NCBI GenBank assembly: GCA_902789555.1 | Contig: CADAOF010000003.1 | Span: 62,001-126,000 of the forward strand | Direction: 5' to 3' | DNA: 64,000 bases | DNA from: an uncultured Lachnospiraceae bacterium | GTDB lineage: Bacteria > Bacillota > Clostridia > Lachnospirales > Lachnospiraceae | In this document: one piece after another, positions 7,815 through 16,961 of the stretch | Layout of the letters: each line of letters begins with the position of its first letter | How positions within the stretch are numbered: position 1 is the stretch's first letter | Position numbers and translations under genes: made by a program | Notes under the pieces: generated by a model | What the model was told of the DNA's origin: nothing | What the model saw: only the letters and a program-made list of their open reading frames with translations | Databases searched by the model: none

Positions 7815-8771
7815 ATGCACCTCGGAGAACTGACACTCGATCATCCGGTCTTCATCGCACCGATGGCCGGCGTGACGGACAAGGCCTTCCGGGAGATCTG
7901 CTTTGACTGCGGTGCGGACGCGGCGGTGACGGAGATGGTCAGCGCTAAGGCGCTGTACTATGGGAACCGCGGAACGGAGACGCTCCTTCAGCGTGCCGCG
8001 AATGAGAAACTCCTGGCTGTCCAGATCTTCGGCCGCGATCCGGAGATCATGGCGGACATGGCGCTTGCGCTCGAAGACCGCTTCGACTGGATCGACGTCA
8101 ACATGGGCTGTCCCATGCCGAAGATCGTGAACAACGGCGAAGGCTCGGCGCTCATGAAGGAGCCGGAACTGGCCGCAGAGATCATCCGCACCATGGCGAA
8201 GAAACTGCATAAGCCCGTGACCGTAAAGCTCCGCAGGGGCTTCGCGGCAGGAGAGGAGACGGCTCCGGAACTGGCGAAGCGCCTTGAGGACGCCGGCTGC
8301 GCGATGCTGACCGTTCACGGCCGCACCCGCGAGGATTACTATGCGGGAAAAGCCGACTGGGAGGTCATCCGCAAGGTGAAGGAAGCGGTGAGCATCCCGG
8401 TCATCGGGAACGGGGACGTCGACGGCCCGGAGAGTGCGCAGGCCATCCGCGAACGGACCGGCTGCGACGGCGTGATGATCGGGCGGGCGCTCCGGGGAAG
8501 ACCCTGGATCCTGGCGGAAGTTTCGGCAGCGCTCCGCGGTGAGTCCGTACCGGCCGCACCGTCGCGCGAAGAGACCGTAAGGATCATCCGCCGGCACGCG
8601 GAAGCCGAGGTACTGGAAAAGGGCGAACACGTCGGCTGGCAGGAGATGAGAAAACATCTCGCCTGGTATGCTGCCGGTTTCCCGGGCGCCGCAGCGCTCC
8701 GGAAAGAAGCGAACGTGCTGTCGTCAAAAGACGGCCTAGAAAAATGGCTGGGAGCCTTCCTGAAGGCTTGA
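7815..8771 (+). CDS. dusB: tRNA-dihydrouridine synthase
   Basis: The protein has 318 residues. It is an FMN-dependent TIM-barrel enzyme that reduces uridines in tRNA D-loops using NADPH. The diagnostic start IAPMAGVTDKAFREIC, the catalytic-cysteine motif NMGCPMPKIV near residue 97, LTVHGRTREDYYAGKADW and the phosphate-binding GNGDV are all present. The family C-terminal helical domain ends the protein. The stop codon TGA sits inside the -35 box of the greA promoter. Confidence 0.95.
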   Translation: MHLGELTLDHPVFIAPMAGVTDKAFREICFDCGADAAVTEMVSAKALYYGNRGTETLLQRAANEKLLAVQIFGRDPEIMADMALALEDRFDWIDVNMGCPMPKIVNNGEGSALMKEPELAAEIIRTMAKKLHKPVTVKLRRGFAAGEETAPELAKRLEDAGCAMLTVHGRTREDYYAGKADWEVIRKVKEAVSIPVIGNGDVDGPESAQAIRERTGCDGVMIGRALRGRPWILAEVSAALRGESVPAAPSREETVRIIRRHAEAEVLEKGEHVGWQEMRKHLAWYAAGFPGAAALRKEANVLSSKDGLEKWLGAFLKA

Positions 8772-8796
8772 CAGACGTAATGCGGCAGAGTATAAT
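8768..8796 (+). promoter_or_regulatory. Consensus sigma-A promoter of greA
   Basis: TTGACA (8768-8773) and TATAAT (8791-8796), 17 bases apart, match the consensus at every position. The -35 box overlaps the dusB stop codon. Confidence 0.92.
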
Positions 8797-8861
8797 CTTG
8801 CCGTTCGCGGAGCATATTCCGCATTCCCGGGGCTTTTTCCGGGAGAGAAAGGGTGTATACA

Positions 8862-9338
8862 ATGGCAGAAAAGAAGATCCTGACCCGTTCCGGGTATGAG
8901 AAATTAGAGAACGAGCTCAACGACCTGACCGTGAATCAGCGCAAGGAGATCGCGCAGAAGATCAAGGAGGCCCGCGAGCAGGGTGACCTTTCCGAAAACG
9001 CCGAATACGACGCCGCGAAGGAAGAACAGCGCAACATTGAAGCCCGTATCGCCGAACTGGAAACGATCCTGAAGAACGTCGAGATCGTTGAGGAAGAAGA
9101 ACTTTCCTTCGACCGCGTGAACATCGGCTGCCTCGTCACCGTCCAGGAAAAGAAGTCCAAGAAGAACATGGTCTTCCACATGGTCGGTTCGACCGAAGCG
9201 AATTCCATGACCGGCAAGATCTCGAACGAGTCCCCGATCGGCAGCGCCCTCATGGGCCACAAGAAGGGTGAGACCGTCGTAGTGCTGGCTCCAGTGGGCG
9301 AGATCACCTACAAGATCGTCAAGATCGAAAAAGCCTGA
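8862..9338 (+). CDS. greA: Transcription elongation factor GreA
   Basis: The protein has 158 residues, counted from the ATG at 8862; a GTG at 8853 overlaps the ribosome binding site and is less likely. The N-terminal coiled coil carries the signature IKEAREQGDLSENAEYDAAKEEQ, whose acidic tip rescues backtracked RNA polymerase. The C-terminal FKBP-like domain follows from about residue 80 and includes PIGSALMGHKKGE. It has its own consensus promoter and downstream terminator, so it is monocistronic here. Confidence 0.97.
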   Translation: MAEKKILTRSGYEKLENELNDLTVNQRKEIAQKIKEAREQGDLSENAEYDAAKEEQRNIEARIAELETILKNVEIVEEEELSFDRVNIGCLVTVQEKKSKKNMVFHMVGSTEANSMTGKISNESPIGSALMGHKKGETVVVLAPVGEITYKIVKIEKA

Positions 9339-9351
9339 AAAATGCGGGCGG

Positions 9352-9392
9352 AAAGCGCCGCGTTCCCGGAAAGGGGATGCGGCGCTTTTGCG
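9352..9392 (+). terminator. Terminator after greA
   Basis: The inverted repeat AAAGCGCCGC / GCGGCGCTTT (9352-9361 and 9379-9388) is followed by a short T-run. Confidence 0.75.
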
Positions 9393-9428
9393 TTGCCGGA
9401 AGGTTTCACAGACATTTCAAAAAATAGT

Positions 9429-9458
9429 TTGCCGCTGTTTGCGATCATATGGTATAAT
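9429..9458 (+). promoter_or_regulatory. Promoter of the cdaA operon
   Basis: TATAAT at 9453-9458 is preceded by an extended TG, with TTGCCG at 9429-9434 (spacer 18). It lies 56 bases upstream of the first gene of the operon. Confidence 0.7.
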
Positions 9459-9514
9459 GGCTACAACCATAACTATGACCACGGCTCCGCAGGGAACAGG
9501 GGAAAGGAGGCGGC

Positions 9515-9925
9515 ATGCTGCGGCAGGACAAAGTCATTTTAATGACGAGGCTTGCGATGGAAGAGAAGACCAGAACGCGCTGGCATTTCATTACCGGCAG
9601 CTTCTGGTTTGACGACTATGCTGCCAAGGAACTCTGGGAATCGTTCTTTGCCATCACCTTTGCCTACGGGCTCACGGTGCTGCTGGGGCTGGTCGCCTAC
9701 GGCGACAGCTGGACCGTCAGTTATCACATTGCCGACGCGGTGGCGCTCGGAAAGAAACTGCTCGACATCTGGCTGGTCCTTCTGGCCTTCGGCATGCTGA
9801 TCTGTCTCCTGGTGCATGTTGCCGTGTACCGTGAAGCGTTCCGCAAGCGGCAGCGCGTGGAAAAATATCTGCGCCGTCTGCGTGCGATCTACGAAGCAGA
9901 GGAAGAAGGTGCGCAGGATGAATGA
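9515..9925 (+). CDS. Two-helix membrane protein at the head of the cdaA operon, unknown
   Basis: The protein has 136 residues, with a strong AAAGGAGG site. Two hydrophobic segments are visible: about 45-65 (AITFAYGLTVLLGLVAYG) and 85-108 (IWLVLLAFGMLICLLVHVAVY). Basic and acidic cytoplasmic tails follow (RKRQRVEKYLRRLRAIYEAEEE). The gene overlaps the next one by eight bases. No family is recognised. Its place directly ahead of the cyclic-di-AMP synthase genes suggests, but does not show, a link to that pathway or to the envelope. Confidence 0.6.
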   Translation: MLRQDKVILMTRLAMEEKTRTRWHFITGSFWFDDYAAKELWESFFAITFAYGLTVLLGLVAYGDSWTVSYHIADAVALGKKLLDIWLVLLAFGMLICLLVHVAVYREAFRKRQRVEKYLRRLRAIYEAEEEGAQDE

Positions 9926-10871
9926 TCTCATGCAGCGCCTGCAGACCTGGCGCCTTTACGGACAGCGTATCCTGGCCGCCGGCGACCCTTACGTTGTCAT
10001 GGCTGCGAAAGCTGCCTCGGCGCTTACCGTACTGCTCAGTGTCAACGCGGCCTTCCCCTACCGGGCGGTCCTTTCCCGGGGCCTGATCGTTGCCGCGGTC
10101 TCGCTTCTTTGCAGCATCCTCCCTTGGACGTACATCACGGTGTTCGGTGCCGTTTTCTTACTGGGCCAGCTGAGCGCCCTGTCGCTCGAAGCCTTCGTAT
10201 TCGTTCTGGTGATCGCAGTCATTCTGGCTGTTCTGTCATACGTCACGCTGCCCGGCTGCGGCATCCTGCTGGCTCTCCTTCCGGTCCTTCTCAGCTGGAA
10301 GATCCCGACTGCGGCGGTACTGCTCGCAGGCCTGTTCGGCGGGGTCACGGCCTTCGTCTCCGTCGCCGGAGGAACGGCAGTCTATTACGTGCTCAGGCTG
10401 ATCGCGGATAACGCCGCCGTCCTGTCCGGAGCGGAAACCGTGACGGCGTCCGGCGAGACCGTTTCCACGCTGGTCCAGCGGTTTCTGCTGCTGGTGAAGG
10501 GTGTGCTCGGCCATGAGGAAATGCTGGCTGCGGTCCTGGTTTTCAGCCTGACGACCCTGCTAGTGCATCTTCTCAGCCGCGCTGACGTGGACTACGCGCG
10601 CCTGATCGCCGTAGGCGCAGGAACCGTTTTCTGCCCTGCGCTGATGCTGGCGGCTTCGCGCCTGACAGATGTCCGGATCCCGGCGGGAACGGTGATCCTC
10701 AGTGCCTTCGTCGGGCTCCTCGTGACCCTGGCCGCCCTGTTCCTCACCGTCAGCCCGGACTATCCTCATACGGAAAAAGTCCGCTTTGAAGATGACGATT
10801 ACTACTACTTTGTTAAAGCCGTGCCCAAGATCAAGCTTCCGGAAGAGCAGGCAGAGAAAGGAGAGGATTAA
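9918..10871 (+). CDS. Polytopic membrane protein upstream of cdaA, unknown
   Basis: The protein has 317 residues from the ATG at 9918, which lies inside the end of the preceding gene. I count about eight to ten hydrophobic segments between residues 25 and 290. A short soluble tail carries acidic FEDDDYYYFVKAVPKIKLPEE. No transporter signature or catalytic motif is apparent. The stop codon is immediately followed by the cdaA ATG, so expression is tightly coupled to diadenylate cyclase. A role in osmolyte or envelope homeostasis would fit c-di-AMP biology but is only inference. Confidence 0.6.
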   Translation: MNDLMQRLQTWRLYGQRILAAGDPYVVMAAKAASALTVLLSVNAAFPYRAVLSRGLIVAAVSLLCSILPWTYITVFGAVFLLGQLSALSLEAFVFVLVIAVILAVLSYVTLPGCGILLALLPVLLSWKIPTAAVLLAGLFGGVTAFVSVAGGTAVYYVLRLIADNAAVLSGAETVTASGETVSTLVQRFLLLVKGVLGHEEMLAAVLVFSLTTLLVHLLSRADVDYARLIAVGAGTVFCPALMLAASRLTDVRIPAGTVILSAFVGLLVTLAALFLTVSPDYPHTEKVRFEDDDYYYFVKAVPKIKLPEEQAEKGED

Positions 10872-11879
10872 ATGCCGCAACTGTTCTCCAATCTGATTCG
10901 GTATTTCAGGACGATGCAGATCGCCCCTAAAAATATAATCGAGATCGCCGTGCTGGCGTTTCTGATCTACCATCTGCTGCGGTGGGTAAGGAATACTCGG
11001 ACCTGGTTCCTCCTGAAGGGGATCGGCCTGCTGCTTTTATTCGTTTTCCTGGTCAATATTCTGGAACTGAACGTACTGACCTACATTGCCGGAGAGACAC
11101 TGAGCGTTCTCCTCATTGCACTGCTGGTCATATTCGCTCCCGAACTCAGGCAGGCTCTGGAGCAGATCGGGCAGAGCAATTTCTTTTCCCGCCTGTTCGG
11201 GACCGCAAGGCTGCGCAGCAACGCGCTTCATACCAAGGAGATCACCGGCGAGCTGGTCAAGGCCTCTTTCGCCATGGGGAAGAACCGCACCGGCGCCCTC
11301 ATCGTCATCGAGAGGGAGATCCGCCTGGATGAATACGTCAAGACCGGCATTCCGGTGGACGGCGTGGTCTCCAGCGCTCTGCTCATCAACATTTTCGAGA
11401 AAAATACGCCGCTGCACGACGGCGCCGTGATCATGCGGGGCGGCCGTGTCGTGGCAGCCACCTGTTATCTCCCTCTGTCGACCAACATGGAAATCAATAA
11501 ATCCTACGGGACCAGACACCGCGCGGCCATCGGCATCAGCGAAGTCACGGACAGCCTTACGATCGTGGTCTCGGAAGAGACCGGCGCGGTCTCCCTGGCC
11601 GTCGGCGGTACTTTAAAGCACGCTCTGACTCCCGAACAGCTCCGCCGCGAGCTTGAGATCATGGAAGAGAAGGACGAGAAGGAAACGGAAGGCACTTCCC
11701 TGATCGGCCGTCTGATCGCCGCCGGAAAGAACGGGATCAAGGGGACGCAGACGGAGAAGCAGCCCCTCGAACGGGGCCGCAAGCGCGGCAGACACCGCCG
11801 GAAAAATGCCGGATCCGTCCCGAAACAGGAGATAGTTCAGGCAGAAAACGGAAAGGAGGCGGACGGCAATGAAGTTTAA
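10872..11879 (+). CDS. cdaA: Membrane diadenylate cyclase CdaA
   Basis: The protein has 335 residues and makes c-di-AMP from two ATP at the membrane. Three transmembrane helices occupy the first 85 residues or so. The DAC (DisA_N) domain follows, with the catalytic DGA in NTPLHDGAVIMRGG and the ATP-binding RHR in GTRHRAAIG. The tail beyond about residue 275 is longer than usual and strongly basic (GRKRGRHRRKN). It overlaps cdaR by 11 bases. CdaR is its known membrane partner and modulator. Confidence 0.95.
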   Translation: MPQLFSNLIRYFRTMQIAPKNIIEIAVLAFLIYHLLRWVRNTRTWFLLKGIGLLLLFVFLVNILELNVLTYIAGETLSVLLIALLVIFAPELRQALEQIGQSNFFSRLFGTARLRSNALHTKEITGELVKASFAMGKNRTGALIVIEREIRLDEYVKTGIPVDGVVSSALLINIFEKNTPLHDGAVIMRGGRVVAATCYLPLSTNMEINKSYGTRHRAAIGISEVTDSLTIVVSEETGAVSLAVGGTLKHALTPEQLRRELEIMEEKDEKETEGTSLIGRLIAAGKNGIKGTQTEKQPLERGRKRGRHRRKNAGSVPKQEIVQAENGKEADGNEV

Positions 11880-13158
11880 GAATCTGTTCAATGACTGGAA
11901 ACTGAAACTGCTGTCTGTCGTTCTGGCCATAGTGGCATGGGTGGTCATCCTTGGTTTTGTGGATCCGACGCTGAACAGGACCATCGCGAACGTTCCGATC
12001 ACGGTCACAAACGAAGACATCTTCTCCGAAGCCGGAAAGTCCTATACGGTCGACGGCAGGCTTTACACTTCAGTCCGGGTGAGCGGACCCACTTCAGTCG
12101 TGCGGAACCTGACGGCAGGCGATTTTACCGCTACCGCCGATCTGGCGCAGATGTACGACGTGACGGGTCAGGTGCCGCTCACGCTGACCTGCACCGCACG
12201 CGGCGCCTCCTCCATTACCTACTCACTGGTGACGGCCTCGCTGAAGATCAAGATCGAGGACGTTCTTTCGAAACGCTTTGCCGTTCAGGTGGATAAGGAG
12301 GGAGAGGTCGCAGACGGATACCTCATCGGCTCTGTCACGGCAGCTCCCGAATACATCACGGTCAAAGCACCGGAATCAGTCATCGAAAGAATCGCCGAAG
12401 TGCGCGTCTCGGTCGATCTGAACGGCCTCACGGACAATGCTTCCTTTGTCTGCACGCCGCATTACTACAGTACGGTCGGCGCTGAACTGGATCTCGGAAT
12501 AGCCGATGAGACCGTCGTCAGCCATAACGAAGTGCACGTTGATGTCGAGATCCTGACCATGAAGACCGTCCCTGTGGTCATCAACGTCGCCGGACAGGAT
12601 GAAGTGGCGTCCGGATACCGCTATACCGGCGCGCAGCAGTCCGTTTCGGCCGTCAAGGTCCGGGGGCTTCGCAGCCGTCTGGCGGCACTCACTTCGGTCA
12701 CCATTCCCGATGCGGATCTGTCCGTCGCGGGCGCGTCCGAGGACGTAAACGTTGAGATCGCGCTGTCACGGTACCTGCCGGAAGGCATTGAACTGGTAGA
12801 TGGCGAAGATCCGGTCCTGACGGTCATCCTTCAGGTGGCACCGCTGATCGTGAAGACCTGCGATGTCGAGACCGTCACGCTGAACGGAAAGAATCCCAAC
12901 TACGAATACGTTCTCCGCAACATGCCGCTGCACATCCAGCTGCGGGCACTTGAGGAGGATTTCAAGGGCATTACGGAGCAGCACATCGCAGCACTGCTGG
13001 ACGTCGCGGGTTACGGCCCCGGCGAGTACAGCCTGCCGGTGACGATCGAACTGGATGACAGCGTGTTTGAGATGCTGGGCGCCGCGCGTCTCAGCCTCAG
13101 CATCGTCGATCCGAGCGCGAAAGGAACTCCGGCGGAAACAGAGGATGTTGACGAATGA
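11869..13158 (+). CDS. cdaR: YbbR-domain regulator of CdaA
   Basis: The protein has 429 residues. An N-terminal transmembrane helix ([18 protein letters not shown]) is followed by about four extracytoplasmic YbbR repeats, seen for example at [30 protein letters not shown] and [15 protein letters not shown]. CdaR proteins bind the membrane part of CdaA outside the cell and tune its activity. A typical glmM gene does not follow; dtd does instead, overlapping by four bases (ATGA at 13155). Confidence 0.92.
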   Translation: MKFKNLFNDWKLKLLSVVLAIVAWVVILGFVDPTLNRTIANVPITVTNEDIFSEAGKSYTVDGRLYTSVRVSGPTSVVRNLTAGDFTATADLAQMYDVTGQVPLTLTCTARGASSITYSLVTASLKIKIEDVLSKRFAVQVDKEGEVADGYLIGSVTAAPEYITVKAPESVIERIAEVRVSVDLNGLTDNASFVCTPHYYSTVGAELDLGIADETVVSHNEVHVDVEILTMKTVPVVINVAGQDEVASGYRYTGAQQSVSAVKVRGLRSRLAALTSVTIPDADLSVAGASEDVNVEIALSRYLPEGIELVDGEDPVLTVILQVAPLIVKTCDVETVTLNGKNPNYEYVLRNMPLHIQLRALEEDFKGITEQHIAALLDVAGYGPGEYSLPVTIELDDSVFEMLGAARLSLSIVDPSAKGTPAETEDVDE

Positions 13159-13601
13159 AAGCAGTCATCCAGCGCGTATCGCATGCCGCAGTCAGCGTGG
13201 ACGGCAGGACCGAAGGCAGTATCGGCAGAGGTTTCCTGATCCTTCTCGGCGTGACGCACGGCGATACGGAGGCACAGGCGGAAAAACTTGCCAAGAAGAT
13301 CTGCGGCCTGCGGATCTTCCCTGATGAAAACGGAAAGACGAATCTCTCACTGAAAGATGTCGGCGGAGAACTGCTGGTCATTTCGCAGTTCACGCTTTAC
13401 GCGGACTGCCATAAAGGCTACCGCCCGAGTTTCATTCAGGCGGCGGAACCGGGAGAGGCAAACCGGCTGTACGAATACTTTACCGGGCTCTGCCGGCAGG
13501 AGATCGAAAAGGTGGATACCGGGGTATTCGGGGCACACATGAAGGTCGAACTGGAAAACGACGGTCCCTTCACGCTGGTGCTGGAAGAACTGCCGGGATA
13601 A
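13155..13601 (+). CDS. dtd: D-aminoacyl-tRNA deacylase
   Basis: The protein has 148 residues, the normal length. It hydrolyses D-amino acids (and Gly) mischarged on tRNA. The characteristic start [17 protein letters not shown], the active-site SQFTLYAD segment and the C-terminal NDGPFT (Gly-Pro motif, usually NGPVT) are all visible. It is translationally coupled to cdaR. Confidence 0.95.
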   Translation: MKAVIQRVSHAAVSVDGRTEGSIGRGFLILLGVTHGDTEAQAEKLAKKICGLRIFPDENGKTNLSLKDVGGELLVISQFTLYADCHKGYRPSFIQAAEPGEANRLYEYFTGLCRQEIEKVDTGVFGAHMKVELENDGPFTLVLEELPG

Positions 13602-13618
13602 TACGGAAGGAACGGTTT

Positions 13619-14221
13619 ATGATCGCCTATATCAAAGGCATTTTTGAAGAACTGACGGAGGACGGGATCGTGGTGGAAGCCGGCGGCGTCGGCTACGGGA
13701 TCACGGTCCCGCCGTCTCTGGCCGGTGAACTGACCTTCGGCGAAGAAGTGAAGATCTACACCTATTTCCAGGTCGCCGAGGACATGCAGAAGCTGTACGG
13801 TTTCGCGAACCGCGAAGACCGGCGCGTTTTCACGATGCTTCTCAAGGTGAGCGGGATCGGACCGAAGCTGGCCATGAGCATCATGAGCGCCGTTCCGACC
13901 GACGAACTGAAACTGGCCGTGGTTACGGGAGACGTAAAGACCCTGTCCCGCGCGCCGGGTCTGGGGAAGAAGACGGCGGAAAAGCTGATCCTGGAACTGA
14001 AGGATTCCTTCGATGCCGCCGAGGTGATCACCGGAGGCAGAGCGCCGCAGAGCGCGCCGCTCGTCCTGGATGACGCCTTCTCGGAAGCGGCGCAGGCGCT
14101 GATGGCTCTGGGCTACAGCTCTTCGGAAGCGATGAAGGCGGTCCGGCAGGTGGAAGCGCGGGAAGGTATCACGGTAGACGACGTGCTGCAGGAAGCCTTC
14201 CGGCATCTGGCGGCATTTTAA
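13619..14221 (+). CDS. ruvA: Holliday junction branch migration protein RuvA
   Basis: The protein has 200 residues. Domain I begins MIAYIKGIFEEL. The paired helix-hairpin-helix region contains LLKVSGIGPKLAMSIMS and RAPGLGKKTAEKLILELKD. The C-terminal UBA-like domain III (EAAQALMALGYSSSEAMKAV) contacts RuvB. It forms the tetrameric platform that holds four-way junctions during recombination. It is followed by ruvB after nine bases. Confidence 0.97.
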   Translation: MIAYIKGIFEELTEDGIVVEAGGVGYGITVPPSLAGELTFGEEVKIYTYFQVAEDMQKLYGFANREDRRVFTMLLKVSGIGPKLAMSIMSAVPTDELKLAVVTGDVKTLSRAPGLGKKTAEKLILELKDSFDAAEVITGGRAPQSAPLVLDDAFSEAAQALMALGYSSSEAMKAVRQVEAREGITVDDVLQEAFRHLAAF

Positions 14222-14230
14222 GAGGTGTCT

Positions 14231-15268
14231 ATGGAACGAAGAACGATCACGACCAAACGTCTGCCGGAGGAGGAAAAACTCGAACTTTCGCTGCGGCCGC
14301 AGACGCTTGAGGAATATATCGGACAGGAAGAACTGAAGGCGACCCTGAAGGTCTATATTGAGGCGGCAAGGCGCCGCGGGGAGCCGCTGGACCACATCCT
14401 GTTCTACGGCCCGCCCGGTCTCGGCAAGACGACCCTTGCCGGGATCATCGCCAACGAGATGGGGGCGAAGATCAAGGTGACCTCCGGTCCTGCGATCGAA
14501 CGTCCCGGCGACCTCGTTGCGGTGCTTTCCGGCATGAAACCCGGCGACGTGCTGTTCATTGACGAGATCCACCGCCTGAACCGCCAGGTGGAGGAGGTGC
14601 TTTATCCGGCCATGGAAGATTTCACGGTCGATATCGTGCTCGGCAAGGAAAGCGGCGCGCGTTCCATGCGCTACAAGCTGCCGCCGTTCACCCTCGTGGG
14701 GGCAACGACCCGGGCCGGCATGCTGACGGCACCGCTCAGAGACCGTTTCGGCGTGGTGCACCGCCTGGAATTCTACCGTCCCGAGGAACTGAAGACCATC
14801 GTTCTGCGTTCGGCAAAAGTGCTTGGCGTGGAGATCGAAGAAGAGGGGGCTGCAGAGATCGCACGCCGCTCACGCGGCACGCCGCGTCTGGCCAACCGCT
14901 TCCTGAAGCGGGTCCGCGACTTCGCCGAGGTGAAGTACGACGGCCGCATCACGAAGGCTGTGGCCGACGAGACCCTGAAGCTCCTGCAGGTCGACGAACT
15001 GGGACTTGACCGAACCGACAGGATGTTTCTGCGCCTGATCATCGAAAACTACGCCGGCGGCCCGGTGGGGCTGGAAACGCTCTCCGCGGCCATGGGTGAA
15101 GACTCCGGAACCATGGAGGACGTCTGCGAGCCCTACCTGCTGCAGAACGGTTTCATCAAACGCACGCCGCGCGGACGCACGGTCACTGAGAAGGCTTACC
15201 GGCATCTCGGCATCCCGGTCCCGGCCGGAAACACGGCGGCGCCGGAGCAGCTCTCGCTGTTCGACTGA
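14231..15268 (+). CDS. ruvB: Holliday junction helicase RuvB
   Basis: The protein has 345 residues from the ATG at 14231, with AAGAGG upstream; a GTG at 14225 lies in that site. The AAA+ motor shows the early motif [15 protein letters not shown], Walker [10 protein letters not shown], Walker B DEIHRL, sensor 1 GATTRAG and the C-terminal winged helix ([13 protein letters not shown]). It drives branch migration with RuvA. It is the last gene of the long operon that starts at 9515. Confidence 0.97.
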   Translation: MERRTITTKRLPEEEKLELSLRPQTLEEYIGQEELKATLKVYIEAARRRGEPLDHILFYGPPGLGKTTLAGIIANEMGAKIKVTSGPAIERPGDLVAVLSGMKPGDVLFIDEIHRLNRQVEEVLYPAMEDFTVDIVLGKESGARSMRYKLPPFTLVGATTRAGMLTAPLRDRFGVVHRLEFYRPEELKTIVLRSAKVLGVEIEEEGAAEIARRSRGTPRLANRFLKRVRDFAEVKYDGRITKAVADETLKLLQVDELGLDRTDRMFLRLIIENYAGGPVGLETLSAAMGEDSGTMEDVCEPYLLQNGFIKRTPRGRTVTEKAYRHLGIPVPAGNTAAPEQLSLFD

Positions 15269-15321
15269 GGACGTTCAGGAGAGCCGCCGAAGCACTGATA
15301 CATCAGACATACCGCTATATC

Positions 15322-15362
15322 TTGGGGACAGAACGGAATAATTTCCGTTCTGCTCCCAATTT
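15322..15362 (+). terminator. Long near-perfect hairpin after ruvB (terminator-like)
   Basis: The arms 15322-15338 and 15343-15359 pair over 17 positions with one mismatch and one wobble around a TAAT loop. The tail is only TTTA, so termination would be imperfect. It lies just upstream of the zapA promoter. Confidence 0.55.
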
Positions 15363-15376
15363 ATGGGATTTCACTC

Positions 15377-15405
15377 TTGTCATTTGCCGGACATCGCCTT
15401 ATAAT
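15377..15405 (+). promoter_or_regulatory. Strong promoter of zapA
   Basis: TTGTCA (15377-15382) and TATAAT (15400-15405) have a 17-base spacer, one mismatch from consensus. Confidence 0.85.
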
Positions 15406-15437
15406 ATATCTGTTAATGAGACAGCCGGAGGCGTGTT

Positions 15438-15758
15438 ATGGCAGACAAGATTTTTACGGATGTTAATCTGATGGGAAAGACGTACCGTCTGGGCGGCTAC
15501 GAGGACGAGGCATATCTGCAGCGCGTGGCGACCTACGTGAACGGCAAGTGGACCGAACTTCGCGGCACCTCGGGCTTTCTGCGCCAGAAACCGGAGATGC
15601 AGCAGGTCATGCTGGCCCTGAATCTCGCGGATGACTATTTCAAGTCTCAGGAAAAGGTCGAGGAACTGAAAGCAAGACAGGAGATGCTGGAGCGCAGCAT
15701 CTACGAACTGAAACACGAACTGGTCTCGCGCCGTCTGACGGAGCAGGATCAGCCGTGA
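15438..15758 (+). CDS. zapA: Cell division protein ZapA
   Basis: The protein has 106 residues. The ZapA fold starts with a short beta hairpin (FTDVNLMGKTYRLGGYEDEAYLQ is the family pattern). A long C-terminal coiled coil follows (residues about 60-100, KSQEKVEELKARQEMLERS). ZapA bundles FtsZ filaments and stabilises the Z ring at mid-cell. It is transcribed alone from a strong promoter. Confidence 0.92.
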   Translation: MADKIFTDVNLMGKTYRLGGYEDEAYLQRVATYVNGKWTELRGTSGFLRQKPEMQQVMLALNLADDYFKSQEKVEELKARQEMLERSIYELKHELVSRRLTEQDQP

Positions 15759-15780
15759 CGGCATTTTTTGCCGACACGAA

Positions 15781-15817
15781 AAGCATGAGCCTCTGCCTGC
15801 AGCAGGGGCTCATGCTT
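15781..15817. repeat. 16-bp inverted repeat between zapA and the DUF1287 gene
   Basis: Arms 15781-15796 and 15802-15817 are complementary except for one wobble, with a five-base loop. There is no T-run after the right arm. The right arm's last bases are part of the predicted -35 box of the next gene. It may act as a weak terminator or transcript stabiliser. Confidence 0.6.
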
Positions 15818-15844
15818 GCATAATGTACCGTTATATGCTAAACT
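15816..15844 (+). promoter_or_regulatory. Promoter of the DUF1287 gene
   Basis: TTGCAT (15816-15821) and TAAACT (15839-15844), 17 bases apart, lie upstream of a small CGTGCC-TTCG-GGCACG hairpin in the leader. Confidence 0.5.
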
Positions 15845-15880
15845 ATCCTGCGTGCCTTCGGGCACGCTGTGAGGAAATCT

Positions 15881-16843
15881 ATGAGCAATCAGAAGAAAAA
15901 TTCGATATGGTGGCTGAAACCGCTGCTGGCAGTGCTGGGGGCCCTGCTCCTGCTGTTTGTCGGCGTAAAGATCAGCACGGTCATCTGGGACAGGTATCTT
16001 GACCCGGAAAGAACAACGGAAAGCAGTGCCGTGTCCGGACTGACGCTGCCGGAATTCAATCCCGGTTCCGTCATGACCTCTGCGGAGCAGACGCCCGGAA
16101 GCCTTCCGGAAACGACGTCCGCACCGGAGACGGAGACCTCCTCGGACGCGCACGAGACGGACACGGAATATACCGGCGAGCTGCAGGTGCCCTACACCCG
16201 CGCGCCGGGGAAGATCATCCTGACGAACAAGGACTTCAACATTCCGGAATATAAGAGCCCGCACGACGCCAACGGCGACGGGATCGACGACCAGACCCAG
16301 TTCGTGCTCGGCGCGAAGGAATTCCTGGCGCAGGATCCGCAGTATAAGAGCAGCGCCTACTATAAGGGCGGATATCCTTTCCCGGATGCCCAGGGCGTTC
16401 TCTACGGCGTCTGCACCGACGTGATCGCGTTTGCCTTTAAGGCGGCCGGCTACGATCTCAAGGCACTGATCGATGCCGACATGGCGGCGCATCCCGAGAC
16501 CTACATCCGCGTCACCGAGAACTTCGACCCGAACATCAATTTCCGCCGCGTGCGGAATCAGTTCTGCTTCTTCAAGAATCATGCAGTCAGCCTGACGACC
16601 GATCCGTACGATTATAAGGAATGGCAGCCGGGCGACATCGTGGTGACCGGTGACCCCGCGTCTCATGCGCATATCTGCATGGTTTCCACGCGCCGCGCCG
16701 AAGACGGCGTTCCCTACGTGCTGCAGCTGGCATCGACGGGACAGAGCCTTTTCGAAGAAGATTATCTGACGACCTGCCAGTTCAGCACCGTTTCGAAGCC
16801 GATCTACGCGCATTTCCGCTACGACGGGTTTAACGGAGAATAA
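15881..16843 (+). CDS. DUF1287-family membrane-anchored extracytoplasmic protein
   Basis: The protein has 320 residues from the ATG at 15881; an in-frame GTG at 15869 lies within the ribosome binding region. An N-terminal signal anchor (PLLAVLGALLLLFVGVKIST) is followed by a low-complexity Thr/Ser/Glu linker to about residue 100. The DUF1287 domain then includes GVCTDVIAFAFKAAGYDLKALIDADM, WQPGDIVV and a late His (ASHAHICMVS). The Cys-Asp and His arrangement resembles NlpC/P60-like papain-fold hydrolases, so a cell-wall amidase or peptidase activity is plausible but not proven. Confidence 0.82.
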   Translation: MSNQKKNSIWWLKPLLAVLGALLLLFVGVKISTVIWDRYLDPERTTESSAVSGLTLPEFNPGSVMTSAEQTPGSLPETTSAPETETSSDAHETDTEYTGELQVPYTRAPGKIILTNKDFNIPEYKSPHDANGDGIDDQTQFVLGAKEFLAQDPQYKSSAYYKGGYPFPDAQGVLYGVCTDVIAFAFKAAGYDLKALIDADMAAHPETYIRVTENFDPNINFRRVRNQFCFFKNHAVSLTTDPYDYKEWQPGDIVVTGDPASHAHICMVSTRRAEDGVPYVLQLASTGQSLFEEDYLTTCQFSTVSKPIYAHFRYDGFNGE

Positions 16844-16888
16844 CGGCCGGCAGAGAAGCAATGCATTCATTTTTGCAGACTGAAAGCA

Positions 16889-16934
16889 CAGAAAGCGCGG
16901 CCATCCCCGGGATGACGGCGCTTTCTGCCGTTTT
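16889..16934 (+). terminator. Terminator-like hairpin before the Nudix gene
   Basis: CAGAAAGCGC (16889-16898) and GCGCTTTCTG (16918-16927) are exact complements. A TTTT follows at 16931. Confidence 0.6.
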
Positions 16935-16961
16935 CCGGACGGATGCGTCCGAGGAGAGAGA

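Noticed and set aside
13436-14761. A 441-codon minus-strand frame opposite ruvA-ruvB
   Set aside because: It covers two unmistakable conserved genes, and its translation is low in hydrophobic core patterns.
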